Of a stretch of DNA of 64,000 nt, positions 1 to 8,279 are shown in pieces. The position numbers were made by a program, and so were the translations under genes. Position 1 is the first letter of the stretch. Each line of letters opens with the position of its first letter. Where the stretch lies: assembly GCF_008632455.1 (NCBI RefSeq), contig NZ_CP043929.1, positions 2,232,001 through 2,296,000 of the forward strand, read 5' to 3'. This stretch comes from Methylomonas rhizoryzae. Lineage in GTDB: Bacteria; Pseudomonadota; Gammaproteobacteria; Methylococcales; Methylomonadaceae. The notes beneath the pieces are model-generated. The model did not search any database. It saw nothing but the letters and a program-made list of their open reading frames with translations, and had not been told where the DNA came from.

Positions 1-7
1 GCGGTGG

Positions 8-700
8 CTAGATTTGCCCGCCGGGGCGTTGAATCGGTTGGGTGTTTTCGTCGAAGCACGCCTTGGCTGTGCCGGGAAAGGCTTCTATCAGACGGCGGCG
101 CATGTCAACATCGTCTTGGAATACCGTCATCCAGACGGACCAGAAGCCTCGTTGTATTGTCATTTCGACAATCTCGGTTCTACGTTCCTCGGTGTCGAAG
201 GCTGCCAGTTGTGACTTTCGCTTAGCGGCATTTTGCCAAGCTTGTTGCCGATGCAGCCAGCGTTTGTCTTTGCTGGTAGGAGTTTGTTGGCCGGAAATTT
301 GGCTATCAGGATGTTTATTCAAGCCCAGCGCTAGCCAAGTTGCTTCGATCTTTCGATTAATTGAATCGGTATGGATTTTATTCGGCAATACTCTGCCTTG
401 TGAGTCGTAATTAAAGGCCATAAAGGTATTGTCGCTGTCGGGCCAAAGATAATCTTCTAAGTTCAATTGACCATGACCTTTGCCGGAATTGCAGTTGCCG
501 CAGGCTAACAAAAAATTGTTCCAACTAAATTTAGTTTCCGGGTATTCATTTTTCGGTTTTTTATGTTCGACATGAATGCCGCTGGCAATCCATCGTTCGC
601 AATATGAACAATATTCGCCTAGCCGTTCTATTAACGGCTGTTGAGCTCTTTCATAGGGATTTATTTCGCCTAGGTCTGTTCCTTTTTCAATCGGACGCAT
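8..700 (-). CDS. ptuB: HNH endonuclease, PtuB-like (Septu-type defence)
   Basis: 230-residue HNH nuclease. A Cys pair (CSYC, about residue 31), a central HVEHKKP and a second Cys pair (ACGNCNSGKG) form the zinc-stabilised beta-beta-alpha nuclease fold of the TIGR02646-type HNH proteins. The ATG lies 2 bp after the stop of the upstream ATPase gene, so the two are almost certainly co-translated. In Septu systems (and retron Ec78/Eco7 effectors) a PtuA ATPase restrains or activates a PtuB HNH nuclease that abolishes infection. The gene is complete: its TAG lies 7 bp from the window edge. No reverse transcriptase is visible, so a retron context cannot be excluded only on the unseen left side. Family assignment is firm, the defence role is inferred. 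Confidence 0.8.
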   Translation of the reverse strand: MRPIEKGTDLGEINPYERAQQPLIERLGEYCSYCERWIASGIHVEHKKPKNEYPETKFSWNNFLLACGNCNSGKGHGQLNLEDYLWPDSDNTFMAFNYDSQGRVLPNKIHTDSINRKIEATWLALGLNKHPDSQISGQQTPTSKDKRWLHRQQAWQNAAKRKSQLAAFDTEERRTEIVEMTIQRGFWSVWMTVFQDDVDMRRRLIEAFPGTAKACFDENTQPIQRPGGQI

Positions 701-702
701 GG

Positions 703-2040
703 CTATTTATCTTTTGAAGCTAATACGGAATCGCGTTCGAATTTTAATTGTGCTGCGAATGCCGGATCATCGCTGAAAGGAATGGATAATTCGTCTAATT
801 TTGACCGTAACTGCATGACTTCCATATCCGATTCGTTTTTTACTTCGTGCAATTTTCGATAGTAGGCTTCGGCAGCGTCCATCATGTCCAGATAGCGTTT
901 GCTCTTTTGCGGAATTTCGACATGTTGCTGCTCTTCGGCAATATCTTCGATACTTTCGCTTTCAATCGCAATCGGCTGGGCTTTTTCCAAGTCCCAAAGT
1001 AAACAATCTTCACGTCCATACAGCGACTGGATAATAAACGGCGAATGGCTGCTGGCGACGAATTGGACTTTGGGAAAGGTATTCAATAAACGGCCAACGA
1101 CTTCCCGCTGCCATTTCGGGTGCAAATGCAGGTCGATTTCATCGATCAGCACGATGCCTTCGGTTTGTTTGATGACGTCGGCTTCCAGTTGCGGATTCAG
1201 CGTCGCCATACGATAGGCAATGTCGGCGACCATGCCTATCATGTTGCGGTAACCGTCGCTGAGGAGGTGGAATGGGATAGGTTGGGTTTTACCCTGAATT
1301 TCTGTTTCGATCCTGATTTCATCCCAATCGACGTCCCACCATACACGTTTGGCGCCGGGAATCATTTCGATGATGGCGTTGCGGACAGCTTCTAGTACGT
1401 GGCGAGTTTCATTTTTTTGCAACGCTGCCAATTCTTGGGTTTTAAACCAGCGGAATATTTGTTCTATATGGGAACCTGGGTTTAGATAGTTTTTGTAGCC
1501 CAAAAAACGTGAGCTTGGAGGGAGAGTGTCAATTTCATTCCGATCTAGTTTCCTCCATAGACGAGCTGTACCATAATAGGTAATTATAGGAAGTATGGTA
1601 GACGTATTCTTTAGGTTGGAAAATTGTTTTTCCAAAGATATAGTCGTTGCTGAATTATTCAATGAGTCTTGAAGAATGGTGCTGTTCCTATTAAACAAGA
1701 ATAAGCTTTTTGAGTCTCTGCCATGTTTCCATTCAAAACGGTTGTTGTTGGTTGTATATTCGGCATCAATAAATGTTTGTTGTTCATATTCTTTGGTGAT
1801 GCTTTGTCCCATTGAGCTTATTGTAAAGCTCATATCGTCGAGAGATAAACTTCTTTCGCAAGTGATTTGATTAGTAGAAAACTGAGATAATAAGTCTTGA
1901 ATATTAAGTGATAATGAGTCCAATATTGTAGTTTTTCCACTGCCATTGTCGCCAATCAATAAAGTAAATCTGTCAGAAAAATCAATTTCGTATTTTTCAA
2001 AACAACGAAAATTCGCTAGTTTTAACTTGTTAATTTTCAT
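703..2040 (-). CDS. ptuA: AAA/ABC-type ATPase, PtuA-like (Septu-type defence)
   Basis: 445-residue SMC/ABC-like ATPase of the OLD/AAA_21 type. Walker A GDNGSGKT is at residues 30-37, a signature-like LSDGYRN near 259, Walker B VLIDEIDLHLHP near 298 and an H-loop ASSHSPF near 331. The ATG at 2040 lies inside the last codons of mnmA (11-bp overlap, ATGAAAATTAA) and gives the typical N-terminus MKINKLKLANFRCF; an open frame upstream to 2181 only runs antiparallel-free through mnmA and has no family similarity. The 5' half (about 1500-2040) is visibly more AT-rich than the neighbours, which fits horizontal acquisition. Together with the adjacent HNH gene it forms a Septu-like pair. Alternative: another ATPase-HNH defence pair of the same superfamily. 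Confidence 0.8.
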   Translation of the reverse strand: MKINKLKLANFRCFEKYEIDFSDRFTLLIGDNGSGKTTILDSLSLNIQDLLSQFSTNQITCERSLSLDDMSFTISSMGQSITKEYEQQTFIDAEYTTNNNRFEWKHGRDSKSLFLFNRNSTILQDSLNNSATTISLEKQFSNLKNTSTILPIITYYGTARLWRKLDRNEIDTLPPSSRFLGYKNYLNPGSHIEQIFRWFKTQELAALQKNETRHVLEAVRNAIIEMIPGAKRVWWDVDWDEIRIETEIQGKTQPIPFHLLSDGYRNMIGMVADIAYRMATLNPQLEADVIKQTEGIVLIDEIDLHLHPKWQREVVGRLLNTFPKVQFVASSHSPFIIQSLYGREDCLLWDLEKAQPIAIESESIEDIAEEQQHVEIPQKSKRYLDMMDAAEAYYRKLHEVKNESDMEVMQLRSKLDELSIPFSDDPAFAAQLKFERDSVLASKDK

Positions 2041-3127
2041 TGTACTTAGCCTCAATAATCCCGCCCCCCAAACAAACCTCGCCCAGATAAAACACCACCG
2101 ATTGCCCCGGCGTAATCGCCCGTTGTTGCTCGTCGAAGCGGACTTTGACGCGTAATCCGCCGTCCAGCGGCTCGACGACACAATCCTGATCCGGTTGCCG
2201 GTAGCGGGTTTTGGCGGCGCAGCGGATGGTTTCGGTCAACGGCTTGCTGCCGCACCAATCGAGTTGGCCGGCTTCCAGGGTGTTGTGCAGCATCAGCGGG
2301 TGATCGTGCCCCTGGCCGACGATCAAGATATTATTCTCCAGGTCTTTTTCCAGCACGAACCAAGGTTCGTCCGGCGCGTCCTTGACGCCGCCGATGCCTA
2401 AGCCCTGGCGTTGGCCCAGTGTGTAGTACATCAAGCCATGGTGCTTGCCGATGTATTGGCCTTCCGGGGTGCGCATTTCGCCGGGTTGGTGGGGCAGGTA
2501 GCGTTGCAGGAATTCCTTGAATTTGCGTTCGCCGATGAAGCAGATGCCGGTGCTATCTTTTTTGCGGCTGTTGGCGAAGCCGGCTTTATCGGCCAGCGCC
2601 CGAATCTCTGTTTTGTGCAAATGGCCGATCGGAAACAGCGTTTTCGACAGCGCTTTCTGGCCCATTGCGTACAGAAAGTAGCTTTGCTCCTTGGCCGGGT
2701 CCAGGCCTTTCAAAAGTTCGAATTCGCCGTCCCGTTCGCGGACGCGGGCGTAGTGGCCGGTGGCGATGTACTCGGCGCCAAGATCTTCGATCGCATAGTT
2801 TAGAAACGCGTTGAATTTGACGTGTTTGTTACAAAGTATGTCGGGATTTGGGGTGCGACCGGCCTTGAATTCCGACAAAAAGACCTCGAACACTTCGTCC
2901 CAATATTCGGCGGCAAAGTTGACGGTCTTCAGTTCGATGCCGAGTTTGTCGCAAACTTGCTGGGCGTCGGCCAAATCCTGCATCGCCGTGCAGTATTCGG
3001 TGCCGTCGTCCTCTTCCCAGTTTTTCATGAATAAACCGGTAACTTTGTGGCCTTGTTCTTGCACTAGTAATGCGGTGACTGAAGAATCGACGCCGCCGGA
3101 CATGCCGACGATGATGTGTTTTGTCAT
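2030..3127 (-). CDS. mnmA: tRNA-specific 2-thiouridylase MnmA
   Basis: 365 residues, normal length. Cytosolic enzyme that adenylates and thiolates U34 of tRNA-Lys, -Glu and -Gln using sulfur relayed from IscS/Tus proteins. The N-type ATP pyrophosphatase P-loop SGGVDSS is at residues 10-16. The two catalytic cysteines are present: NPDILCNKH (Cys99) and STGICFIGER (about 195). The ATG overlaps the nudJ stop as ATGA, the usual nudJ-mnmA coupling in gammaproteobacteria. Its 3' end is unusual: the last 11 bp contain the start of the ptuA-like gene, where relatives usually have hflD or purB. Confidence 0.96.
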   Translation of the reverse strand: MTKHIIVGMSGGVDSSVTALLVQEQGHKVTGLFMKNWEEDDGTEYCTAMQDLADAQQVCDKLGIELKTVNFAAEYWDEVFEVFLSEFKAGRTPNPDILCNKHVKFNAFLNYAIEDLGAEYIATGHYARVRERDGEFELLKGLDPAKEQSYFLYAMGQKALSKTLFPIGHLHKTEIRALADKAGFANSRKKDSTGICFIGERKFKEFLQRYLPHQPGEMRTPEGQYIGKHHGLMYYTLGQRQGLGIGGVKDAPDEPWFVLEKDLENNILIVGQGHDHPLMLHNTLEAGQLDWCGSKPLTETIRCAAKTRYRQPDQDCVVEPLDGGLRVKVRFDEQQRAITPGQSVVFYLGEVCLGGGIIEAKYNEN

Positions 3128-3579
3128 GCTAAATCGAGAAAATTTCCGATTATGGTAAGTGGATAACGTTGACCTTTTAGGTACTGGTCTAAACTGATTT
3201 GGACTAAAGGGCTGCGTAACCGATGTTTTCGCATGTTAACTTCTTCCAAAGTTAACCAATGTGTAGCGATGATGTCGGAGTCTAGCGTTAGTTGTTCGGT
3301 TAATTGCGTGACGATTCCGGTGAAACAAAAGCGTAAAAAGGTCGGCGCATTTGAAGTTTTTCGCCAAAGCTGCACCCCAACCAATGCACTAGGCTCGAAC
3401 TGCCATGCAGTTTCTTCTAAAACTTCGCGTTTGATTGCGGCAATCAAGTCTTCGCCGGGCTCTATATGTCCCGCTGGTTGATTGAACGCAACGCCCTGTT
3501 CCGTGGTCTCTTCAACCATCAAGTATCGGCCGTTTTTTTCGATTACGGCGGCGACCGTAACGTGAGGTTTCCAAGCCAT
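3124..3579 (-). CDS. nudJ: NudJ-type Nudix phosphatase
   Basis: 151-residue Nudix hydrolase. The Nudix box G-x5-E-x7-REVLEETAW (about residues 38-60) is complete, including the metal-binding REVLEE helix. NudJ enzymes hydrolyse nucleoside tri/diphosphates and hydroxymethylpyrimidine pyrophosphate. Its stop overlaps the mnmA ATG (ATGA), the standard pairing in this class. First gene of the minus-strand operon nudJ-mnmA-ptuA-ptuB; the promoter must lie in the 124-bp gap shared with clpS. Confidence 0.9.
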   Translation of the reverse strand: MAWKPHVTVAAVIEKNGRYLMVEETTEQGVAFNQPAGHIEPGEDLIAAIKREVLEETAWQFEPSALVGVQLWRKTSNAPTFLRFCFTGIVTQLTEQLTLDSDIIATHWLTLEEVNMRKHRLRSPLVQISLDQYLKGQRYPLTIIGNFLDLA

Positions 3580-3642
3580 TACCGATTAAAATGCAGTAAA
3601 AGCCGAACATTTTACGCGAATTGTTTTTTACTTGTGTAGTCA

Positions 3643-3671
3643 TTGAAATTTGGCATTGAAGGCGCTATGTT
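3643..3671 (+). promoter_or_regulatory. Candidate sigma70 promoter of clpS-clpA
   Basis: TTGAAA at 3643-3648 and TATGTT at 3666-3671 are separated by 17 bp, 32 bp upstream of the clpS ATG. The -35 matches consensus at five of six bases, the -10 at four. Read from sequence only. Confidence 0.5.
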
Positions 3672-3703
3672 AGAGCTGAACCCTAGAGAGACGCACCGAA
3701 ACC

Positions 3704-4027
3704 ATGACTGACTTCGATCCTTTAAAAGACTCTGATGGCGATATTGTCGTGCAAACTGCGAAACCGCAGTTGAAAAGACCGCCGTTGTACAAAGTCATTT
3801 TGCTCAACGACGATTTCACGCCTATGGATTTTGTAGTTCAGATACTCACCGATTTTTTTAGTATGAGTCAGGAGCGAGCCACGCAAGTTATGCTGCAGGT
3901 TCATACCCAAGGCGTAGGAGTATGTGGGACTTATACAAAGGATGTCGCCGAAACCAAAGTATATATTGTTAATGAATTTTCCAGGGAGCATCATCATCCG
4001 TTGATGTGCACTATGGAAGAAGCGTGA
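3704..4027 (+). CDS. clpS: ATP-dependent Clp protease adaptor ClpS
   Basis: 107 residues, normal size. ClpS binds N-end-rule substrates and delivers them to ClpA. The disordered N-terminal arm is followed by the core LLNDDFTPMDFVV (about residues 35-47) that lines the N-degron pocket, and by QVHTQGVGVCG and DVAETKV, all typical of the family. Followed 10 bp later by clpA in the same direction, the conserved bacterial arrangement. A TTGAAA-17-TATGTT promoter lies just upstream. Confidence 0.96.
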   Translation: MTDFDPLKDSDGDIVVQTAKPQLKRPPLYKVILLNDDFTPMDFVVQILTDFFSMSQERATQVMLQVHTQGVGVCGTYTKDVAETKVYIVNEFSREHHHPLMCTMEEA

Positions 4028-4037
4028 GAGGTAAGCC

Positions 4038-6320
4038 ATGTTAAGCAAAGAACTTGAAGTTACGTTAAATGCCGCTTTTACCAACGCTCACGCGAAACGG
4101 CATGAATTTATTACTGTTGAGCATTTATTGTTGGCCTTGTTGGACAATGTAACGACCATTCCGATCCTTATCGCCTGTGGTTGTAATGTCAATGCCCTGA
4201 GGAGCGAGCTGACCCGATTTATAGATGAAACGATTTCGCTGATTCCGGAGGGTATACAACGAGAAACCCAGCCGACATTGGGGTTTCAACGAGTGTTGCA
4301 GCGTGCGGTATTTCATGTGCAAGCGTCCGATAAAAAGGAAGTGACTGGTGCGAATTTGTTTGTAGCATTATTTAGCGAACAGGATTCGCATGCGGTTTAT
4401 TTGCTGAATAAACAAGACATTACCCGATTGGATGTTGTGAATTATTTGGCTCATGGGGTTTCTAAAATCGAGCAACAACCCAAAGCCGAGCATAACGAAG
4501 AAACCGAGAATGAGCGTGGTGGCATGGGTGAAAGCCTATCCAGTCCGCTCGAAAAATACGCTACCAACCTTAACGAAGAGGCTTTGAAAGGCAATATTGA
4601 TCCGTTAATCGGCAGGGAGTTGGAAGTTGAAAGAACTATCCAAGTGTTGTGTCGCAGACGTAAAAACAATCCATTATTGGTTGGCGAAGCCGGCGTTGGT
4701 AAAACTGCTATCGCCGAAGGACTTGCTAAGCGGATCGTTGAAGAACAAGTACCGGAGATACTTTTAAATAATGTCATTTATTCGCTGGACATGGGGGCCT
4801 TGGTGGCCGGCACGAAGTATCGGGGGGATTTCGAAAAGCGGCTTAAAGCACTGGTAGCTCAGCTTAAAAAAGAACCCAACTCGATTTTGTTCATTGACGA
4901 AATCCACACCATTATTGGTGCCGGGTCTGCTTCCGGCGGAGTCATGGATGCGTCTAATTTGATTAAGCCTGTGCTGGCGTCGGGTCAATTACGTTGTATT
5001 GGCTCGACGACCTATCAGGAGTATCGAGGGATTTTCGAAAAAGATCATGCCTTGGCTAGACGCTTTCAAAAAATCGATGTAGTTGAGCCCTCGGTAGAAG
5101 ATACTGTCAAGATATTGAAGGGACTGAAGACTCGATTCGAAGAGCATCATGGCTTGAAATACACGCAAGAAGCGTTAAGGGCCGCTGTCGAGCTGTCGGA
5201 GAGGTATATATCGGATCGGCATTTGCCGGATAAAGCTATCGACGTGATCGACGAAGCCGGCGCACGGCAACGCCTGTTTTCTCCATCCGAACGTAAAGAA
5301 GTGATAGATGCTTCTGAGATCGAAGAAATCATTGCCAAAATCGCGCGAGTACCTCCCCAGTCGGTTTCGTCTAGCGATAAGGATAAGCTGAGCAGTTTGG
5401 AGAAGAACCTGAAAATGTTGGTGTTTGGCCAAGACGAGGCCATAGCCGAAGTTGCTTCGGCCATCAAATTGTCTAGGGCTGGATTGCGAGATACCACAAA
5501 AACTATAGGTTCATTTTTGTTCGCTGGTCCTACCGGTGTTGGCAAAACTGAAGTCACTAAACAGCTGGCAAAGGTGTTGGGGATAGAGTTGATCCGTTTC
5601 GATATGTCCGAATATATGGAGCGTCATACCGTCTCTCGTCTAATTGGAGCGCCTCCGGGATATGTTGGCTTTGATCAAGGAGGCTTACTCACCGAGGCAG
5701 TAACCAAACATCCTCATTCCGTGCTGTTGTTAGATGAATTGGAAAAAGCGCATCCCGATGTTTTCAACTTGCTGTTGCAAGTGATGGATCACGGTACATT
5801 AACAGACAACAACGGACGTAAAGCGGATTTTAGAAACGTCATTCTAATCATGACAACAAACGCGGGAGCAACCGAAAGTAGTCGAGCATCGATAGGATTT
5901 ACTCAGCAAAATCATGCGACCGATAGTATGAAGGTAATAGAGCGCACCTTTTCTCCGGAATTCCGAAACAGACTCGATGCAATAGTACAGTTCAAGGCTT
6001 TGGATGCCTACGTAATCGGTAGCGTGGTGGATAAATTTATTTTCGAACTCGAAGCGGTGTTGGCGGACAAAAACGTCACCTTAACATTGGAGCCCGACGC
6101 ACGAATTTGGCTCGCAGAACATGGCTACGACGAGAAAATGGGGGCAAGGCCTATGGCGAGGTTGATCCAAGAAAAAGTGAAAAAACCGTTAGCGGAGGAT
6201 TTGTTATTCGGCCGCCTAGTCAATGGCGGTCACGTACGAATCTATATAGAAAACGATCAATTGTCTTTCAATATTCAAAGTAAGCAGCTTGTCGTTTCTG
6301 AGCTCAACCAAATTGTATGA
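4038..6320 (+). CDS. clpA: ATP-dependent Clp protease ATPase subunit ClpA
   Basis: 760-residue AAA+ unfoldase that feeds ClpP. Order: double Clp-N repeat (1-145), acidic linker, D1 with Walker A GEAGVGKT (about 217) and Walker B ILFIDEIH, D2 with Walker A GPTGVGKT (about 497) and LLLDELEKAHPD, then C-terminal small domain. The ClpP-docking loop reads IGF (in RASIGFTQQ) rather than the IGL of E. coli ClpA. The ATG is preceded by GAGAGG seven bases upstream. clpP is not in the window. Convergent with infA. Confidence 0.97.
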   Translation: MLSKELEVTLNAAFTNAHAKRHEFITVEHLLLALLDNVTTIPILIACGCNVNALRSELTRFIDETISLIPEGIQRETQPTLGFQRVLQRAVFHVQASDKKEVTGANLFVALFSEQDSHAVYLLNKQDITRLDVVNYLAHGVSKIEQQPKAEHNEETENERGGMGESLSSPLEKYATNLNEEALKGNIDPLIGRELEVERTIQVLCRRRKNNPLLVGEAGVGKTAIAEGLAKRIVEEQVPEILLNNVIYSLDMGALVAGTKYRGDFEKRLKALVAQLKKEPNSILFIDEIHTIIGAGSASGGVMDASNLIKPVLASGQLRCIGSTTYQEYRGIFEKDHALARRFQKIDVVEPSVEDTVKILKGLKTRFEEHHGLKYTQEALRAAVELSERYISDRHLPDKAIDVIDEAGARQRLFSPSERKEVIDASEIEEIIAKIARVPPQSVSSSDKDKLSSLEKNLKMLVFGQDEAIAEVASAIKLSRAGLRDTTKTIGSFLFAGPTGVGKTEVTKQLAKVLGIELIRFDMSEYMERHTVSRLIGAPPGYVGFDQGGLLTEAVTKHPHSVLLLDELEKAHPDVFNLLLQVMDHGTLTDNNGRKADFRNVILIMTTNAGATESSRASIGFTQQNHATDSMKVIERTFSPEFRNRLDAIVQFKALDAYVIGSVVDKFIFELEAVLADKNVTLTLEPDARIWLAEHGYDEKMGARPMARLIQEKVKKPLAEDLLFGRLVNGGHVRIYIENDQLSFNIQSKQLVVSELNQIV

Positions 6321-6328
6321 TGAATCAG

Positions 6329-6371
6329 CGCAACCGCTAATCAATTGCTTAAAACAAGGTTAGCGGTTGCG
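6329..6371. repeat. 12-bp inverted repeat across the clpA-infA junction
   Basis: CGCAACCGCTAA (6329-6340) and TTAGCGGTTGCG (6360-6371) are perfectly complementary around a 19-nt loop. The right arm contains the infA stop codon and its last codons. No T-run follows on either strand, so a classical intrinsic terminator is not shown; it could protect 3' ends or act with Rho. Confidence 0.55.
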
Positions 6372-6578
6372 GAAGGTGATGCGGCCCTTAGTCAGATCAT
6401 ACGGAGTCATTTCTACTCGGACTTTGTCGCCTGTTAAGATACGAATGTAATGCTTGCGCATTTTTCCGGAGATGTGGGCAGTCACAATATGACCATTTTC
6501 CAATTCCACACGAAACATCGTATTAGGTAAGGTGTCTATCACTTTGCCATCCATTTCGATTTGATCTTCTTTCGCCAT
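6360..6578 (-). CDS. infA: Translation initiation factor IF-1
   Basis: 72 residues, the exact family length: a single OB-fold protein that binds the 30S A site with IF2 and IF3. The sequence MAKEDQIEMDGKVIDTLPN... to ...YDLTKGRITFRNR is the classic IF-1 pattern. AGAGG about nine bases before the ATG serves as ribosome site. Convergent with clpA, with a 12-bp inverted repeat covering the stop codon. Confidence 0.97.
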   Translation of the reverse strand: MAKEDQIEMDGKVIDTLPNTMFRVELENGHIVTAHISGKMRKHYIRILTGDKVRVEMTPYDLTKGRITFRNR

Positions 6579-6739
6579 CAGGTTAACCTCTAAAAAAAGC
6601 CCATTTTAACACGAAAGTGCAGCTGAATAGGCAATGATAGTTTTTAGTCCAGCTTTCAGCAGTCGATTTTGCCCCGACAAAATGCCTAAGCACTTGTTTA
6701 GCTGGCGGATATTTTGCGCGGTAAGGCCAAATTTCAAGC

Positions 6740-6812
6740 CACATAAACAGATTATTTCAATTTTAAAACACATAAACATGGTAGATTGTGTTTACCGTGT
6801 AAACATTGTTTA
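6740..6812. promoter_or_regulatory. Cluster of five TAAACA/TGTTTA boxes upstream of ppa
   Basis: TAAACA occurs at 6744-6749, 6773-6778 and 6800-6805, and its complement TGTTTA at 6789-6794 and 6807-6812. The first two are part of a direct repeat CACATAAACA (6740 and 6769), and the middle pair form a perfect 7-bp inverted repeat TGTTTAC-CGT-GTAAACA (6789-6805), ending 10 bp before the ATG at 6816. The density and symmetry suggest operator sites for an unidentified regulator. Confidence 0.5.
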
Positions 6813-6815
6813 GAA

Positions 6816-7439
6816 ATGAATATTCAACATAAAGCACACCCTTGGCATGGAATAAACCCGGGAGCTAACACACCGGACATTGTTACCGCGTTTATCGAAA
6901 TCGTTCCTTCCGATACCGTAAAGTACGAAATTGACAAAGAAACGGGATATTTGAAAATTGATAGGCCACAGAAGTTTTCAAACATGATCCCCACGCTATA
7001 CGGTTTTATCCCACGCACATATTGCGCGGAAAAAACAGCTGAATACGCGGAATTGAGATCAGGACGGACCGTAAGTAAGGGTGATGGGGATCCCTTGGAT
7101 ATTTGCGTATTAAGCGAACGAAGTGTCACCCATGGGGACATATTGTTGCAGGCGATCCCGATTGGTGGCTTTCGCCTGCTTGATGGTGGTGAAGCTGACG
7201 ACAAAATTATTGCGGTGATGAAAGGCGATGAATTTTATCGGCAATGGCGTGACGTATCAGACTGCCCGGAATCTTATATTAATAGGCTAAAACATTATTT
7301 TCTCACCTACAAACACTTACCCAGTGAAAAAAGCATATGTGAAATTACCAATGTGTATGGACGCGAAGAAGCCCATGAAGTAATTAAGCGTTCTATGGCC
7401 GACTACGAATACCACTTTGGTTGCAAATATGTCGAATAG
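6816..7439 (+). CDS. ppa: Family I soluble inorganic pyrophosphatase
   Basis: 207 residues from the ATG at 6816 (an upstream TTG at 6786 would add ten residues that overlap the operator cluster). It hydrolyses PPi to phosphate in the cytosol with Mg2+. The signature GDGDPLDICVLSE carries the three metal-binding aspartates, and VKYEIDKETG, YGFIPRTYC and KHYFLTYK supply the other active-site residues. The N-terminus with AHPWHG resembles the variant typical of Chlamydia and Leptospira-like bacteria rather than the 176-residue E. coli enzyme. Recognition as PPase is firm, the subgroup is from memory. Confidence 0.9.
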   Translation: MNIQHKAHPWHGINPGANTPDIVTAFIEIVPSDTVKYEIDKETGYLKIDRPQKFSNMIPTLYGFIPRTYCAEKTAEYAELRSGRTVSKGDGDPLDICVLSERSVTHGDILLQAIPIGGFRLLDGGEADDKIIAVMKGDEFYRQWRDVSDCPESYINRLKHYFLTYKHLPSEKSICEITNVYGREEAHEVIKRSMADYEYHFGCKYVE

Positions 7440-7487
7440 CCTAAGTCTTTGAAGTGTGTCAGGCGCATCGAATAGCTGCTAGTTGCG

Positions 7488-8279
7488 ATGAATTTTGTCG
7501 AAGGCGAGTTGCGTTTGGCGGGTGCAATCGATAGGCGAATGATAGACCTATTGAAAGCGATCGATTCGACCGGATCTATCAGTCAGGCGGCAAAATTGGT
7601 TGGCTTAAGCTACAAAGGTGCATGGCAGATTATAGAAGGCGCAAATTCACGAGCTCCTAGAATTTTGATTAGCACCACCACAGGGGGAAGTAAGGGCGGA
7701 GGCACTTTTTTAACTGATGCGGGACGTTCTTTGTTGCTTTTATATAACAGGTTGGAAAAGCGGCATTCGGAATTTATCTCGCAACTAAATCAGGATTTGC
7801 TGGAAGATGTCGACACCTTATTGCTTTTGCAACGTATGGCTGTCAAAGCCAGTGCGATAAATCAATTATTCGGAACCGTTACTGAAATCGTTCATGGTGC
7901 AGTGAACGCGATGGTAACCGTCGAACTAAAAGATGGGACAAAGGTTGTCGTTACGTTGGAATTAGCTTCTCTGAGTAATATGGGGTTAACGACTATGTCC
8001 GATGCTTTTTTGTTGTTGAGCGACACCGACATCATATTAAGCACGAATCAAAACCAGAATTTTTACCCGCTAAACAATAAATTACGCTGTAAAGTCATTC
8101 GAATGGTTGAAGATGAACTCAGCACAACAACCTATGTTGGGTTACCGAGCGGGGAAAGCTTAGCGGTTTCTATGACTCACGAATGCATTCGCCAAATCGG
8201 ACTCATTGCCGGTTCTCAAGTGTGGGCTTTGTTTTCCAGTGGAGCCCCGATTTTGGGAATTGCAGCCGATCACAAGTAA
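7488..8279 (+). CDS. ModE-like molybdate-responsive regulator
   Basis: 263-residue protein with ModE architecture: LysR-like winged helix (about 15-110; STGSISQAAKLVGLSYKGAWQII is the HTH, with the conserved wing GGSKGGGTFLT), then two TOBE/MOP-type ligand domains (about 127-195 and 200-263), each starting around QLFGTVTEI and LRCKVIRMV. In ModE molybdate binds between TOBE domains and alters DNA binding. No modABC transporter or molybdoenzyme gene is in the window, so the target is unknown. Lies 48 bp after ppa in the same direction and could be co-transcribed. Confidence 0.85.
   Translation: MNFVEGELRLAGAIDRRMIDLLKAIDSTGSISQAAKLVGLSYKGAWQIIEGANSRAPRILISTTTGGSKGGGTFLTDAGRSLLLLYNRLEKRHSEFISQLNQDLLEDVDTLLLLQRMAVKASAINQLFGTVTEIVHGAVNAMVTVELKDGTKVVVTLELASLSNMGLTTMSDAFLLLSDTDIILSTNQNQNFYPLNNKLRCKVIRMVEDELSTTTYVGLPSGESLAVSMTHECIRQIGLIAGSQVWALFSSGAPILGIAADHK

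Noticed and set aside
8..2040. Retron (Ec78-like) with PtuAB effectors
   Set aside because: No reverse transcriptase and no msr-msd structure between mnmA and the ATPase; the left flank is outside the window.
2041..2181. Extension of the ATPase reading frame upstream of 2040
   Set aside because: It runs over mnmA codons, has no ATPase-family sequence, and the ATG at 2040 gives the standard N-terminus.
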